A DNA stretch of 21,007 nucleotides from JAWUVP01 sp034112285 (GCA_034112285.1 JAWUVP010000086.1:1-21007), one strand, 5' to 3'. Counted from the stretch's first letter, positions 7,386-15,894 are shown. A program made the numbers and translations. The notes: a model not told the origin generated them from the letters alone.

Positions 7386-8462
7386 ATGCAAAAAACCATC
7401 CTCATCATGGCCGGCGGCACCGGCGGTCACGTTTTCCCGGGATTAGCAGTCGCTGATTTTTTGCGTGCGCAAGGGCATCGGGTGGAATGGTTGGGCACGC
7501 AGCATGGGCTGGATACTAAATTAGTGCCTGCGGCCAACATTACTCTGCACCGAGTGAGCATTCGCGGTTTGCGGGGTAAGGGTAAGCTGGGATTGTTGCT
7601 GGCACCATTTAAAATTTTTTCGGCTATCTTGCAATCACTTAAAATTTTACGCCAGGTCAAGCCTGATGTGGTGTTGGGTATGGGTGGCTATGTGGCTGGG
7701 CCGGGTGGCGTGGCGTGTTGGTTGATGCGCATTCCATTAATTGTGCATGAGCAAAATGCTATTCCAGGCAAAACCAATTCGTTGCTGACGCATTTTGCCA
7801 CGCAAGTTTTAGAGGCATTTCCAAATAGTTTTTCGGCCAATAAAAAGGCGCAATGGGTGGGCAACCCTATTCGGGAATCGTTGTGCCATTTACCTGCGCC
7901 GGCTGAGCGTTTGAATCAACCCGAGGCGGGGTTAAAAGTATTGGTGTTTGGTGGCAGCCAGGGTGCACAGGCCATTAATCATTGTATTCTAGCGTTGCTG
8001 GAGCAAGATTTTGCTAAGCAGCATTTTCAACTTTGGCATCAAGTGGGGGCGGGCAATGATGTGCTGATGCAAACGCGGTATCGTGAGTTAGATTTTGAGG
8101 CGAAAGTTGAGGCGTTTATTGATGACATGCCGGCGGCTTATGCCTGGGCCGATGTGGTGATTTGCCGGGCAGGTGCGTTGTCTGTGTCTGAAATTGCGGC
8201 GGTTGGTGTGGCGAGTATTTTAATTCCGTTTCCGTTTGCGGTGGATGATCACCAAAGTGCGAATGCCAAATCTTTGCAAGCCAATGATGCGGCTTATGTT
8301 ATTCAAGAGCGTGTGTTAAAAGCGAGTGATTTACTGGCAATTTTGCGTGATTTCAGTGATAATCGGGCACATTTAATTCACATGGCGCAGCAAGCTCGGC
8401 AATTGGCAAAGCCCGAAGCCACGCAAACTGTCGCCCAAATATGCTTAGAGGCCGCAAAATGA
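7386..8462 (+). CDS. murG: UDP-GlcNAc--undecaprenyl-PP-MurNAc-pentapeptide GlcNAc transferase MurG
   Basis: Membrane-associated glycosyltransferase (GT-B fold) that adds GlcNAc to lipid I to form lipid II on the inner face of the cytoplasmic membrane. The protein has 358 residues, as expected. GGTGGHVFPGLAVA at 10-23 is the first glycine-rich loop that contacts lipid I. GMGGYVAGPGG is the second, and HEQNAIPGKTN follows. GGSQGAQAIN starts the C-terminal UDP-GlcNAc-binding domain, and DVVICRAGALSVSEI plus PFPFAVDDHQ are the nucleotide-sugar contacts. The ATG at 7386 is preceded by AGG about ten bases upstream, a weak site. It is the first gene of a tight run; the next gene, murC, overlaps its stop as ATGA. 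The normal upstream partner ftsW is missing here, so murG probably has its own promoter in the preceding 300 bases. Confidence 0.97.
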   Translation: MQKTILIMAGGTGGHVFPGLAVADFLRAQGHRVEWLGTQHGLDTKLVPAANITLHRVSIRGLRGKGKLGLLLAPFKIFSAILQSLKILRQVKPDVVLGMGGYVAGPGGVACWLMRIPLIVHEQNAIPGKTNSLLTHFATQVLEAFPNSFSANKKAQWVGNPIRESLCHLPAPAERLNQPEAGLKVLVFGGSQGAQAINHCILALLEQDFAKQHFQLWHQVGAGNDVLMQTRYRELDFEAKVEAFIDDMPAAYAWADVVICRAGALSVSEIAAVGVASILIPFPFAVDDHQSANAKSLQANDAAYVIQERVLKASDLLAILRDFSDNRAHLIHMAQQARQLAKPEATQTVAQICLEAAK

Positions 8463-9877
8463 ACTCAACAAAAATACACCAGGCAAAAATGCACAAGGTA
8501 AAAAACATTCACTTTATTGGGATTGGTGGCACCGGTATGAACGGTATTGCCCAGGTTTTATTAAACCAAGGTTACACAATTTCGGGCTCAGATATTAAAG
8601 AGAACCCAGCTGTGGTGCGTCTGCGTGCTGCGGGGGCGACGATTTATATTGGTCATGAGGCAAAAAATATTCTTCATGCCAACGTGGTGGTAACCTCAAC
8701 CGCGGTGCAAGAAGACAACCCTGAAGTGAAGGCTGCCCGTGAGCAGCACATTCCGGTGATTCCACGTGCTGAAATGTTAGCTGAGCTTATGCGTTTTCAA
8801 TTTGGTATTGCCGTTGCGGGTACGCATGGTAAAACCACCACCACCAGCTTGGTGGCGAGCATTTTGGCCGAAGCTGAGCTTGACCCTACTTATGTTATTG
8901 GTGGGCGTTTAAACAGCTCTGGCAGTAATGCTAAATTAGGTGAAAGCCAATATTTTGTGGCAGAAGCCGATGAAAGCGATGCCTCATTTCTTTATTTGCA
9001 GCCCACCATGGCGATTGTGACCAATATTGATATGGACCACATGGAAACCTATGATGGTGACATGAAAAAATTGTATAAAACCTTTGTTGATTTTTTGCAT
9101 CATTTGCCTTTTTACGGCACGGCCATTATGTGTACCGATGACGCAGGCGTACAAGCTGTGTTGCCAGAAGTGGGCCGTCCTGTCATCGGTTACGGATTTG
9201 ATGAAGCGTCGGATGTGCGTGGTATTAATGTACGCCAAGTGGGTTTGCAAACTTATTTTACGGTTGTTCGTAAAGACTTGCCTGCGTTGGAGGTGTGCAT
9301 GAACCTGCCTGGGCGGCATAATGTTTTAAATGCGTTGTCGGCTATCGTGGTGGCAACGGAAATTGGCGTGGCAGACGATGCCATCGTTAATGCCTTGGGT
9401 AAATTCTCTGGCGTAGGTCGTCGCTGCGAAGTGTTAGGCGAGTATGCTGGAACATTTGGCGAAGTGACCTTGATTGATGATTACGGTCATCATCCCCGTG
9501 AGCTGGCTGCCACCCATGAAGCGGTTAAAAGTGCTTACCCTGAGCGCCGCTTGGTAACGGTATTTCAGCCGCACCGTTATTCTCGCACTAAAGATTTATA
9601 CGAAGATTTTGTGCAGGTGTTATCGGACACCGATAAACTCGTTATGCTGGAAGTGTATGCCGCCGGTGAAGAGGCGATACCGGGCGCTGATACGCGTAGC
9701 TTATGTGGCAGCATTCGTAGCCGCGGGCGCGTAGACCCTATTTTTGTAGCGGATAACGATAAATTAGGTGGGGCCATTATTGATGTGCTGCAAGACGGCG
9801 ATGTGTTATTAATGCAAGGCGCCGGCAATATTGGCAGCTTAGCTCAAGAAATGGCGCAACGACTTGCCAATGACTAA
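8459..9877 (+). CDS. murC: UDP-N-acetylmuramate--L-alanine ligase MurC
   Basis: ATP-dependent cytoplasmic ligase that attaches L-alanine to UDP-MurNAc, the first step of stem-peptide assembly. The protein has 472 residues from this start. Residues 18-27 (HFIGIGGTGM) are the UDP-binding N-terminal loop, residues 121-127 (GTHGKTT) are the P-loop, and EADESDASFL, TNIDMDHMETY and DDYGHHPRE are characteristic motifs of the central and C-terminal domains. The ATG at 8459 is chosen because AGAGG lies seven bases upstream and it overlaps the murG TGA as ATGA. A further in-frame ATG at 8489 would also keep all motifs. Its end overlaps the start of murB by eight bases. Confidence 0.97.
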   Translation: MNSTKIHQAKMHKVKNIHFIGIGGTGMNGIAQVLLNQGYTISGSDIKENPAVVRLRAAGATIYIGHEAKNILHANVVVTSTAVQEDNPEVKAAREQHIPVIPRAEMLAELMRFQFGIAVAGTHGKTTTTSLVASILAEAELDPTYVIGGRLNSSGSNAKLGESQYFVAEADESDASFLYLQPTMAIVTNIDMDHMETYDGDMKKLYKTFVDFLHHLPFYGTAIMCTDDAGVQAVLPEVGRPVIGYGFDEASDVRGINVRQVGLQTYFTVVRKDLPALEVCMNLPGRHNVLNALSAIVVATEIGVADDAIVNALGKFSGVGRRCEVLGEYAGTFGEVTLIDDYGHHPRELAATHEAVKSAYPERRLVTVFQPHRYSRTKDLYEDFVQVLSDTDKLVMLEVYAAGEEAIPGADTRSLCGSIRSRGRVDPIFVADNDKLGGAIIDVLQDGDVLLMQGAGNIGSLAQEMAQRLAND

Positions 9878-10805
9878 CCCTCTGCGCGGCAAGCTAACTC
9901 ACGATGCTTCTTTAAAAAAGCTCAACTCATGGCGAGTGGGTGGAGCTGCCAAACAATTATATAAACCTGTGGATTTAGATGATTTGCAGCGGTTTATGCC
10001 TACGCTCGAAGCCAGCGATAATCCTATTTGGTTAGGTTTAGGCAGTAATGTGTTGATTCCTGATGCGGGCCTTGATTGCACGGTTATTCTCACCCTGGGC
10101 GGTCTTAAGGCGATGACGCTATTAGAAGACAATGTTTTTCGGTTAGAAGCTGGCGTGACGTGTGCCAAAGCGGCTAAATTTTGTGTGCAGCATGATTTTA
10201 TTGACGGTGAATTTTTTGCCGGCATTCCCGGTACTATTGGCGGCGCTTTACGCATGAATGCAGGCGCTTTTGGTGGTGAAACTTGGCCGCATGTGTTGGC
10301 GGTGGAAACGATTGACCGTCAAGGCGTGGTGCGCATGCGCACGCCGAACGAATATGCCATTAGTTATCGCACGGTAGCCGGCCCTGGTTTAAGTGAGGGG
10401 GAGCCTGAATGGTTTGTGGCCGGGCATTTTCAACTGCCAAAAGGCGATGGTCAGGTGACGCAGCAAAATATTAAGCAGTTGCTGAAAAAGCGCAATGCCT
10501 CGCAACCCATTGGTGTGCCAAGTTGTGGCAGTGTGTTTAAGAACCCACCGGGTGATTATGCCGCGCGGTTAATTGAAGCCAGTGGTTTAAAAGGTCATGT
10601 GCTAGGCGGCGCGCAAATTTCGCCAAAACATGCTAACTTTATTGTTAATACGGGTGACGCCAGCGCGCAGGATTTGTTGGCGCTCATTCAATTGGCGCAG
10701 CAAGAAGTTTGGGCACAGCAGCAAGTGCAGTTGGTGCCAGAAGTTGAGTTTTTAGGTTGGCCTGCAGAGGTTAGCCTTAAATTACAGGAGTTTAACCAGC
10801 ACTAA
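9870..10805 (+). CDS. murB: UDP-N-acetylenolpyruvoylglucosamine reductase MurB (type I-like)
   Basis: FAD-dependent cytoplasmic reductase that converts UDP-GlcNAc-enolpyruvate to UDP-MurNAc using NADPH. From the ATG at 9870 it has 311 residues. Visible motifs: NSWRVGGAAKQLYKP near the N-terminus, LGLGSNVLIPD, the FAD-binding GIPGTIGGALRMNAGAFGGE, SYRTV, and GSVFKNPPGDYAARLIEASG, whose serine is the general acid. QISPKHANFIVN and the PEVEFLG glutamate follow near the C-terminus. An in-frame TTG six bases upstream is a less likely start. The 3' end overlaps ftsQ by one base (TAATG). ddlB, which often follows murB in this cluster, is absent and there is no room for it. Confidence 0.96.
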   Translation: MTNPLRGKLTHDASLKKLNSWRVGGAAKQLYKPVDLDDLQRFMPTLEASDNPIWLGLGSNVLIPDAGLDCTVILTLGGLKAMTLLEDNVFRLEAGVTCAKAAKFCVQHDFIDGEFFAGIPGTIGGALRMNAGAFGGETWPHVLAVETIDRQGVVRMRTPNEYAISYRTVAGPGLSEGEPEWFVAGHFQLPKGDGQVTQQNIKQLLKKRNASQPIGVPSCGSVFKNPPGDYAARLIEASGLKGHVLGGAQISPKHANFIVNTGDASAQDLLALIQLAQQEVWAQQQVQLVPEVEFLGWPAEVSLKLQEFNQH

Positions 10806-11542
10806 TGGAAGATTTAACCGCTACAAAAACCGTGGTTTTGTTGGGTAAAAATGTTTCTGCGCGCGCCTTGCAGTGGGGCGGCGCAGTGGTTTTCGTGGCA
10901 ATTTTATTGATTTGGGCGGCGATAAAGCTCGATAATCCTTATAGTTTTCCAATCACCACGGTGCAAGTTAAAGGCGATTATTCGCATGTAAGTAATCAAC
11001 AACTAGAAAGAATTATTACGCCGTATATGCACGCCAGCTTTTTTGGGTTGCACAGTTTTAATTTGCAACATGCGCTGCAACAAATTCCTTGGGTGGGGCC
11101 GGTAAATGTGCGCCGTGTTTTTCCCGGTACGGTGGAGATTACGGTTAATGAAAAACAGCCGGTATTAGTTTGGAATAATACGCAGTTGCTTACGGCGCAA
11201 GGTGTGGCTTTTTCACCCGCGGCGAATACCTTTCCTAAAAATTTACCGGCGCTTAACGGCCCTGGCGATGAGCAGCAAAATATGTTGCAAACCCAGCAGC
11301 AGTTAAACCAATTGTTGCAACCTCTACAGTTGAGTGTCCAGCAGTTAGTTCTGTCCGATCGCCGCGCTTGGACTATGGTATTAAATAATGGCATTACGGT
11401 GACCTTGGGCAAGCAAAATATTTGGCCAAGAATGCAGCAGTTTGTGGCCGTTTATCCAAAAGTGGTGGGTAATAAGGCCAAGCGAGCCATCAGTGTGGAT
11501 TTACGTTATCCCAACGGTTTTACCGTGCAATGGAAGCGTTAG
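10805..11542 (+). CDS. ftsQ: Cell division protein FtsQ
   Basis: Bitopic inner-membrane divisome protein that bridges cytoplasmic FtsZ-ring components and the periplasmic FtsB-FtsL complex. The 245 residues comprise a short cytoplasmic tail, a single transmembrane helix at about 24-41 (GGAVVFVAILLIWAAIKL), a POTRA domain at about 48-118 (ITTVQVKGDYSHVSNQQLE to WVGPVNVRRVFPGTVEITVNE), and a beta domain ending in DLRYPNGFTVQWKR. The motif VNVRRVFPGTVEITV with KQPV following is the family signature. Its start overlaps the murB stop, indicating translational coupling. The following gene encodes a D-Ala-D-Ala dipeptidase rather than ftsA. The length is normal to slightly short. Confidence 0.94.
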   Translation: MEDLTATKTVVLLGKNVSARALQWGGAVVFVAILLIWAAIKLDNPYSFPITTVQVKGDYSHVSNQQLERIITPYMHASFFGLHSFNLQHALQQIPWVGPVNVRRVFPGTVEITVNEKQPVLVWNNTQLLTAQGVAFSPAANTFPKNLPALNGPGDEQQNMLQTQQQLNQLLQPLQLSVQQLVLSDRRAWTMVLNNGITVTLGKQNIWPRMQQFVAVYPKVVGNKAKRAISVDLRYPNGFTVQWKR

Positions 11543-11550
11543 GAAGAGTT

Positions 11551-12174
11551 ATGGAGCAAGGTTTACCAGAAGGGTTTGTTTATTTGCGCGATGTTGATGC
11601 CAGCATTGCTTATGATATCAAATACGCGACCAAGGATAATCTATTAGGGCGTGTTGTTGCCGGTTACCAAGCCAATGTGTGCATTTGCACCCTGGCGTTG
11701 GCAGAGGCTTTGGCGCGCTTGCAAGCGCATTTACGCAGCCAAAATTTGGCTTTATTGGTGTTTGAAACTTATCGGCCTGAAATGGCCGGCACCGATGTTT
11801 TTCATTGGACACAAGATTTAAGTGCACAAAGTACCAAAGCGGAGTATTACCCCAATGTTGCCAAAGAGGACTTCTATGACTTGGGTTACGTGGTGCGTCA
11901 ATCTGCACACACACGTGGCAGCACGGTGGATTTAACCCTGGTTGATTTGCAAACTGAGCAAGCGCTAGATATGGGCACGCCTTTTGATTTTATGGACTCG
12001 GCATCGCATCCCGCTGATTTAACGGTCAGCGCACAAGTCTATTCCAATCGTCAATTTTTACAGCAAGTAATGCAAGAGCATGGCTTTAATGGCATAGAAA
12101 CGGAATGGTGGCATTTTACCCTGGCGAATGAGCCCTTTCCTGAAAATTATTTTACTTTTCCAGTGGCCGTTTGA
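11551..12174 (+). CDS. ddpX: D-Ala-D-Ala dipeptidase (VanX/DdpX family)
   Basis: Zinc dipeptidase that hydrolyses free D-alanyl-D-alanine. The 207 residues carry the full active site: the SxHxxGxxxD motif SAHTRGSTVD gives zinc ligands H120 and D127, EWWH at 185-188 gives the catalytic base E185 and zinc ligand H188, and R75 in FETYRP is the transition-state arginine. The segment MGTPFDFMD is also typical. There is no signal peptide, so it should act in the cytoplasm. The ATG at 11551 is preferred over the one at 11530 because AGGAAG lies about six bases upstream and the overlap with ftsQ disappears. The gene is the last of the murG-led run. In van clusters the enzyme removes D-Ala-D-Ala so that D-Ala-D-Lac is used; here no van genes are present, and turnover or recycling of wall peptides is more likely. 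Confidence 0.9.
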   Translation: MEQGLPEGFVYLRDVDASIAYDIKYATKDNLLGRVVAGYQANVCICTLALAEALARLQAHLRSQNLALLVFETYRPEMAGTDVFHWTQDLSAQSTKAEYYPNVAKEDFYDLGYVVRQSAHTRGSTVDLTLVDLQTEQALDMGTPFDFMDSASHPADLTVSAQVYSNRQFLQQVMQEHGFNGIETEWWHFTLANEPFPENYFTFPVAV

Positions 12175-12184
12175 CGATAGGCGC

Positions 12185-12213
12185 TTTGTACCCTAGGCGT
12201 TATGCTATACAAT
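12185..12213 (+). promoter_or_regulatory. Possible ftsA promoter
   Basis: The only sizeable gap in the run (68 bases) holds TTTGTA at 12185-12190 and TACAAT at 12208-12213 with 17 bases between. The -10 matches consensus at five of six positions and the -35 at three of six. It lies 29 bases before the ftsA ATG, suiting separate control of ftsAZ. The AAGG near 12230 is the ribosome site. Confidence 0.4.
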
Positions 12214-12242
12214 AGTCGGATACTCGAAACAAGGTTTTACGC

Positions 12243-13472
12243 ATGTCCAAAAAGAAAGTTGAACGTAATTTGCTGGTCGCCCTCGATATTGGCACGAATA
12301 AAATCGTGGTATTGGTAGGCGAAATAGACAATGAGCAGAAAATTGAAGTCATCGGTGTTGGGCAGCACCCGTCTAAAGGGTTGAAAAAAGGCGTAGTGGT
12401 AAATATTGAAGCCACGGTGCAATCAATCCAGCGTGCGGTAGAAGAGGCTGAATTAATGGCGGGTTGTGAAATTCACTCGGCCTTTACCGGCATTGCGGGC
12501 AGCCATATTCGCAGCTTAAATTCTCATGGCATTGTGGCTATTCAAGACAATGAAGTCACCCCAAGCGATGTTGAGCGTGTGATTGATGCTGCGCGTGCGG
12601 TGGCCATTCCGGCTGATCAAAAAATTCTGCATATTTTACCCCAAGATTTTATTATTGATAATCAAGATGGTATTAAAGAGCCCATTGGCATGTCGGGTGT
12701 ACGTTTGGAAGCTAAAGTGCATTTAATTACCGGCGCAGTGAGTGCGGCGCAAAACATTATCAAGTGTGTTAAACGCTGTGGTTTGGAAGTAAGCGATATT
12801 ATTTTAGAGCAACTGGCTTCAAGCTACGCGGTGCTAACGGACGATGAAAAAGAATTAGGCGTGTGTTTAGTGGATATTGGCGGCGGCACCACAGACATTG
12901 CGGTTTTTGTTGCTGGCGCTATTCGCCACACGGCGGTCATTCCTATTGCTGGCGACCAAGTAACTAACGATATTGCGGTGGCTTTACGCACGCCTTCGCA
13001 GTACGCAGAAAAACTTAAATTAGAATACGGTTGTGCTGTGGCCAAATTGGCCGATAATAAACAACCTATTGAAGTACGCAGCCCTGGCGATCGCCAAGGG
13101 AAGCAATCATCTGTGCGGGCCTTAGCCGAAGTGATTGAAGCGCGTTATGAAGAATTGTTTAGCTTGGTCGCCGCCGAGTTGCGTCGCAGTGGCTTGGAAG
13201 ATTTGGTTGCGGCCGGCGCGGTCATCACGGGGGGCGGGGCGCAAGTCACCGGTTTAGCCCCATTAGCCGAAGCAACGCTTAATATGCCCGTGCGCATTGG
13301 TTGCCCCGTTAACATTAAGGGCTTAGGCGAACAACTTGATAGCCCAGTTTATTCTACTTCAGTTGGCTTGTTGATGTATGGCTTAAACCAGCAAGACGAT
13401 CCGCAATTACAAATTCATAAACGCAAAAGTGTGCTTACACGCATGAAGCAGTGGTTCAAAAATAATTTATAG
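12243..13472 (+). CDS. ftsA: Cell division protein FtsA
   Basis: Actin-like ATPase that tethers FtsZ filaments to the membrane and recruits later divisome proteins. The 409 residues show the actin phosphate-1 loop near the start (LLVALDIGTNKIVVLVGE, about 10-27), the 1C domain (SGVRLEAKVHLITG), the phosphate-2 loop LVDIGGGTTDIAVF, and the adenosine loop AAGAVITGGGAQVTGL. The C-terminal TRMKQWFKNNL is the amphipathic membrane-targeting helix. The length is normal. It follows a 68-base gap with a possible promoter and precedes ftsZ by 111 bases, the standard ftsA-ftsZ pairing. Confidence 0.97.
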   Translation: MSKKKVERNLLVALDIGTNKIVVLVGEIDNEQKIEVIGVGQHPSKGLKKGVVVNIEATVQSIQRAVEEAELMAGCEIHSAFTGIAGSHIRSLNSHGIVAIQDNEVTPSDVERVIDAARAVAIPADQKILHILPQDFIIDNQDGIKEPIGMSGVRLEAKVHLITGAVSAAQNIIKCVKRCGLEVSDIILEQLASSYAVLTDDEKELGVCLVDIGGGTTDIAVFVAGAIRHTAVIPIAGDQVTNDIAVALRTPSQYAEKLKLEYGCAVAKLADNKQPIEVRSPGDRQGKQSSVRALAEVIEARYEELFSLVAAELRRSGLEDLVAAGAVITGGGAQVTGLAPLAEATLNMPVRIGCPVNIKGLGEQLDSPVYSTSVGLLMYGLNQQDDPQLQIHKRKSVLTRMKQWFKNNL

Positions 13473-13538
13473 TCGTAAACTGCCAGCCTCTACAGCCTAA
13501 AATAATCGTTAAGTCCTAGCGTATTACGTTTTATTCTG

Positions 13539-13544
13539 TATAAT
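13539..13544 (+). promoter_or_regulatory. -10 box of a probable ftsZ promoter
   Basis: A perfect TATAAT preceded directly by TG (TGTATAAT), 39 bases before the ftsZ ATG. No -35 element with correct spacing is recognisable, so this would depend on the TG extension or an activator. A dedicated promoter just before ftsZ fits the need for more FtsZ than FtsA. Confidence 0.5.
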
Positions 13545-13583
13545 ATTTGACGTATTGTGTTGAAATGTCGGGAGATAAAAAAA

Positions 13584-14756
13584 ATGTTTGAACTAATGGA
13601 TAGTAATCCGCAAAATGCTGTAATTAAAGTTATTGGCGTGGGCGGCGGCGGCGGGAATGCCGTGGAGCATATGTTGGCAGAGTCTATTGATGGCGTTGAA
13701 TTTATTTGTGCAAACACCGACTCTCAAGCACTGAAAAAATCTGCAGCAACAAAAATATTGCAAATTGGTGAAGAAATCACCAAAGGGTTAGGCGCGGGAG
13801 CAGATCCTAGCGTTGGCCGTGAATCAGCTTTATCTGATCGCGAGCGTATTATTGAAATGATTGACGGATCAGATATGATTTTCATCACTGCCGGTATGGG
13901 TGGTGGTACTGGAACAGGCGCAGCGCCCGTCGTGGCAGAAATTGCCCGTGAGCTCGGTATCTTAACCGTAGCCGTTGTGACCAAGCCTTTTTCTTTTGAA
14001 GGCAAAAAACGTATGGCCGTGGCCCAAGAAGGCATGCACGAACTGGCCCAATACGTTGATTCCTTAATTACTATTCCAAACGATAAGTTATTGAATGTAC
14101 TGGGTAAAAACATGTCATTGTTGAATGCCTTTAAAGCAGCCAACAACGTATTGTTTGGCGCTGTACAAGGTATCGCTGATTTAATTACTCGTCCAGGTTT
14201 AATCAATGTCGACTTTGCCGATGTACGCACAGTGATGTCTGAAATGGGCATGGCTATGATGGGCTCAGGCACGGCAACTGGTGAAGACCGGGCACGTGTT
14301 GCAGCCGAACAAGCTGTGGCCAGCCCATTATTAGAAGATGTAGATTTAAACGGTGCGGGTGGTGTGTTAGTTAATATCACTGCTGGTTTAGACATGTCTA
14401 TTGGTGAATTTGAAGAAGTGGGCGACGTTGTTAAAGGCTTTGCTAGCGAAAGCGCGACGGTTGTGGTCGGTACAGTTATTGACCCAGAAATGCAAGATGA
14501 GTTACGTGTTACCGTTGTGGTAACCGGTTTGGGCCAAGTTCGTCCTGAACGTGCGGCAACCCCGCCGCGTCGTGTAGAAACGGTAACAGAAGGTGCTTTA
14601 GATTATAACGTACTGGACAAGCCTGCTGTATTACGCAAAAATAAACCTATAATGAACCATTCTGCCCCGAGCATGCATAAGCCTGCGGCGAAATTGGTTG
14701 ATGATATGGATTACTTAGATATTCCTGCTTTCTTGCGTCGTCACGAAGAAAAATAA
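13584..14756 (+). CDS. ftsZ: Cell division protein FtsZ
   Basis: Tubulin-like GTPase that polymerises at midcell to form the Z ring. The 390 residues show IGVGGGGGNAVEHM near the N-terminus, the GTP-binding signature GGGTGTG at 106-112, NDKLL at 166-170, and the T7 synergy loop NVDFADV at 208-214 with the catalytic aspartates. The C-terminal conserved peptide LDIPAFLRR binds FtsA and ZipA and is typical of gammaproteobacteria. A GTG 27 bases upstream is in frame, but the ATG at 13584 is chosen because GGGAG ends eight bases before it and it gives the usual MFELMD start. A strong terminator follows 27 bases after the stop, so the ftsAZ transcript ends here. Confidence 0.98.
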   Translation: MFELMDSNPQNAVIKVIGVGGGGGNAVEHMLAESIDGVEFICANTDSQALKKSAATKILQIGEEITKGLGAGADPSVGRESALSDRERIIEMIDGSDMIFITAGMGGGTGTGAAPVVAEIARELGILTVAVVTKPFSFEGKKRMAVAQEGMHELAQYVDSLITIPNDKLLNVLGKNMSLLNAFKAANNVLFGAVQGIADLITRPGLINVDFADVRTVMSEMGMAMMGSGTATGEDRARVAAEQAVASPLLEDVDLNGAGGVLVNITAGLDMSIGEFEEVGDVVKGFASESATVVVGTVIDPEMQDELRVTVVVTGLGQVRPERAATPPRRVETVTEGALDYNVLDKPAVLRKNKPIMNHSAPSMHKPAAKLVDDMDYLDIPAFLRRHEEK

Positions 14757-14783
14757 AGTTATTGAATTTTTGATTCGCTTTAT

Positions 14784-14814
14784 GCCGCTCGGTTCGCCGA
14801 GTGGCTTTTTTTTT
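14784..14814 (+). terminator. Intrinsic terminator after ftsZ
   Basis: A nine-pair stem GCCGCTCGG/CCGAGTGGC (one G-T pair) with a stable TTCG tetraloop is followed immediately by nine T residues. This is a textbook rho-independent terminator separating ftsZ from lpxC. Confidence 0.92.
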
Positions 14815-14842
14815 GCAAACGAATATTAATTTGCATACAAAT

Positions 14843-14872
14843 TTGCATCCATGCTGCTTTATCGATTACAAT
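14843..14872 (+). promoter_or_regulatory. Possible lpxC promoter region with repeated TTTGCAT
   Basis: TTGCAT at 14843-14848 and TACAAT at 14867-14872, spaced 18, form a modest promoter. An alternative -10 is TAGAAT at 14877-14882. The motif TTTGCA occurs three times before lpxC, at about 14812, 14830 and 14842, which could be an operator or simply AT-rich sequence. Confidence 0.3.
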
Positions 14873-14925
14873 GTGTTAGAATTCGCGGGTTTGAAGGCTT
14901 AAAGACTGTATAGGAATGCTTAAAT

Positions 14926-15843
14926 ATGATTAAACAACGTACTTTGAAAAATGTCATCCGCGCCACGGGCGTTGGTTTACATCATGGCGAAAAAGTTTTA
15001 TTAACGTTACGTCCTTCTGGCCCAAACACCGGCATTACCTTTCGCCGTACCGATTTAGACCCTGCAATTGAAATTCCCGCTAAAGCCGAAAATGTGGTTG
15101 ATACCCGCATGAACACCACATTGGGTGTTGAGGGTGCGCGCGTTTCAACCGTTGAGCATTTACTGTCTGCTATGGCAGGCTTAGGCATTGATAATGCCTA
15201 CATTGATGTTTCTTCAGATGAACTCCCGGTTATGGACGGCAGCGCCGGACCTTTTGTCTTCTTACTGCAATCTGCGGGTGTGGAAGAGCAAAACGCCGCC
15301 AAAAAATTTATACGTATTAAAGAAAGCATCAAAGCGGTTGATGGAGACAAATTCGCAGAATTCACCCCTTATGATGGCTTCAAAGTCGGCTTTACCATAG
15401 AGTTCGATCACCCGGTATTTCAAGATGCAGCACAAAACGCCGTTATCGACTTTTCTAGCACTTCATACATAAAAGAAATTAGCCGCGCGCGTACTTTTGG
15501 CTTTTTGAAAGATTATGAAACCTTACAAGCCAACAACCTTGCCAAAGGTGGCAGCCTAGATAACGCCGTTGTGGTTGATGATTATCGCGTTTTAAATGAA
15601 GATGGTTTACGTTACCATGATGAATTTGTAAAACACAAAATTCTCGATGCGATTGGTGATTTGTATTTATTAGGTTATAGCTTGATTGGCGCCTACCAAG
15701 GTTACAAGTCTGGCCATGCGATAAACAATAAACTATTAATAGAGCTATTAGCCAACCCTGCTAGCTACGAAGTGCTAACCTTTGAAGATGAAGCCGATGC
15801 GCCTATTGCTTACATGCAAGCCGTTGCGGCACCGGCAGCCTAA
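14926..15843 (+). CDS. lpxC: UDP-3-O-acyl-N-acetylglucosamine deacetylase LpxC
   Basis: Zinc amidase catalysing the committed step of lipid A synthesis, so the cell has an LPS outer membrane. The 305 residues match the family length. Conserved features: KNVIRATGVGLHHGEKV at the start, STVEHLLSAMAGLGIDN with catalytic E77 and zinc ligand H78, and PVMDGSAGPF. RARTFGF follows, then HKILDAIGDLYLLG with zinc ligands H237 and D241, and GHAINNKL with H264. The gene is bounded by the ftsZ terminator upstream and a 12-bp hairpin downstream, so it is probably a single-gene transcript. AGGA a few bases upstream of the ATG serves as ribosome site. Confidence 0.98.
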   Translation: MIKQRTLKNVIRATGVGLHHGEKVLLTLRPSGPNTGITFRRTDLDPAIEIPAKAENVVDTRMNTTLGVEGARVSTVEHLLSAMAGLGIDNAYIDVSSDELPVMDGSAGPFVFLLQSAGVEEQNAAKKFIRIKESIKAVDGDKFAEFTPYDGFKVGFTIEFDHPVFQDAAQNAVIDFSSTSYIKEISRARTFGFLKDYETLQANNLAKGGSLDNAVVVDDYRVLNEDGLRYHDEFVKHKILDAIGDLYLLGYSLIGAYQGYKSGHAINNKLLIELLANPASYEVLTFEDEADAPIAYMQAVAAPAA

Positions 15844-15853
15844 CTAGACTCTC

Positions 15854-15883
15854 AGCGCATGAAATGTCAGAATTTCATGCGCT
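15854..15883. terminator. 12-bp hairpin between convergent lpxC and dciA
   Basis: AGCGCATGAAAT (15854-15865) pairs perfectly with ATTTCATGCGCT (15872-15883) around a six-base loop GTCAGA. It sits in the 51-base gap between two convergent genes and can end transcription from both sides, although neither side has a long T run. Confidence 0.6.
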
Positions 15884-15894
15884 ACGACTATAAG

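Noticed and set aside
10996..11412. 138-codon minus-strand frame inside ftsQ
   Set aside because: Antisense shadow of a well-supported gene, with an unusual cysteine-rich composition typical of such shadows.
13724..14395. 223-codon minus-strand open frame inside ftsZ
   Set aside because: Shadow of ftsZ codon use; the residue pattern is low-complexity (A, S, P, I) and no ribosome site or family match is seen.
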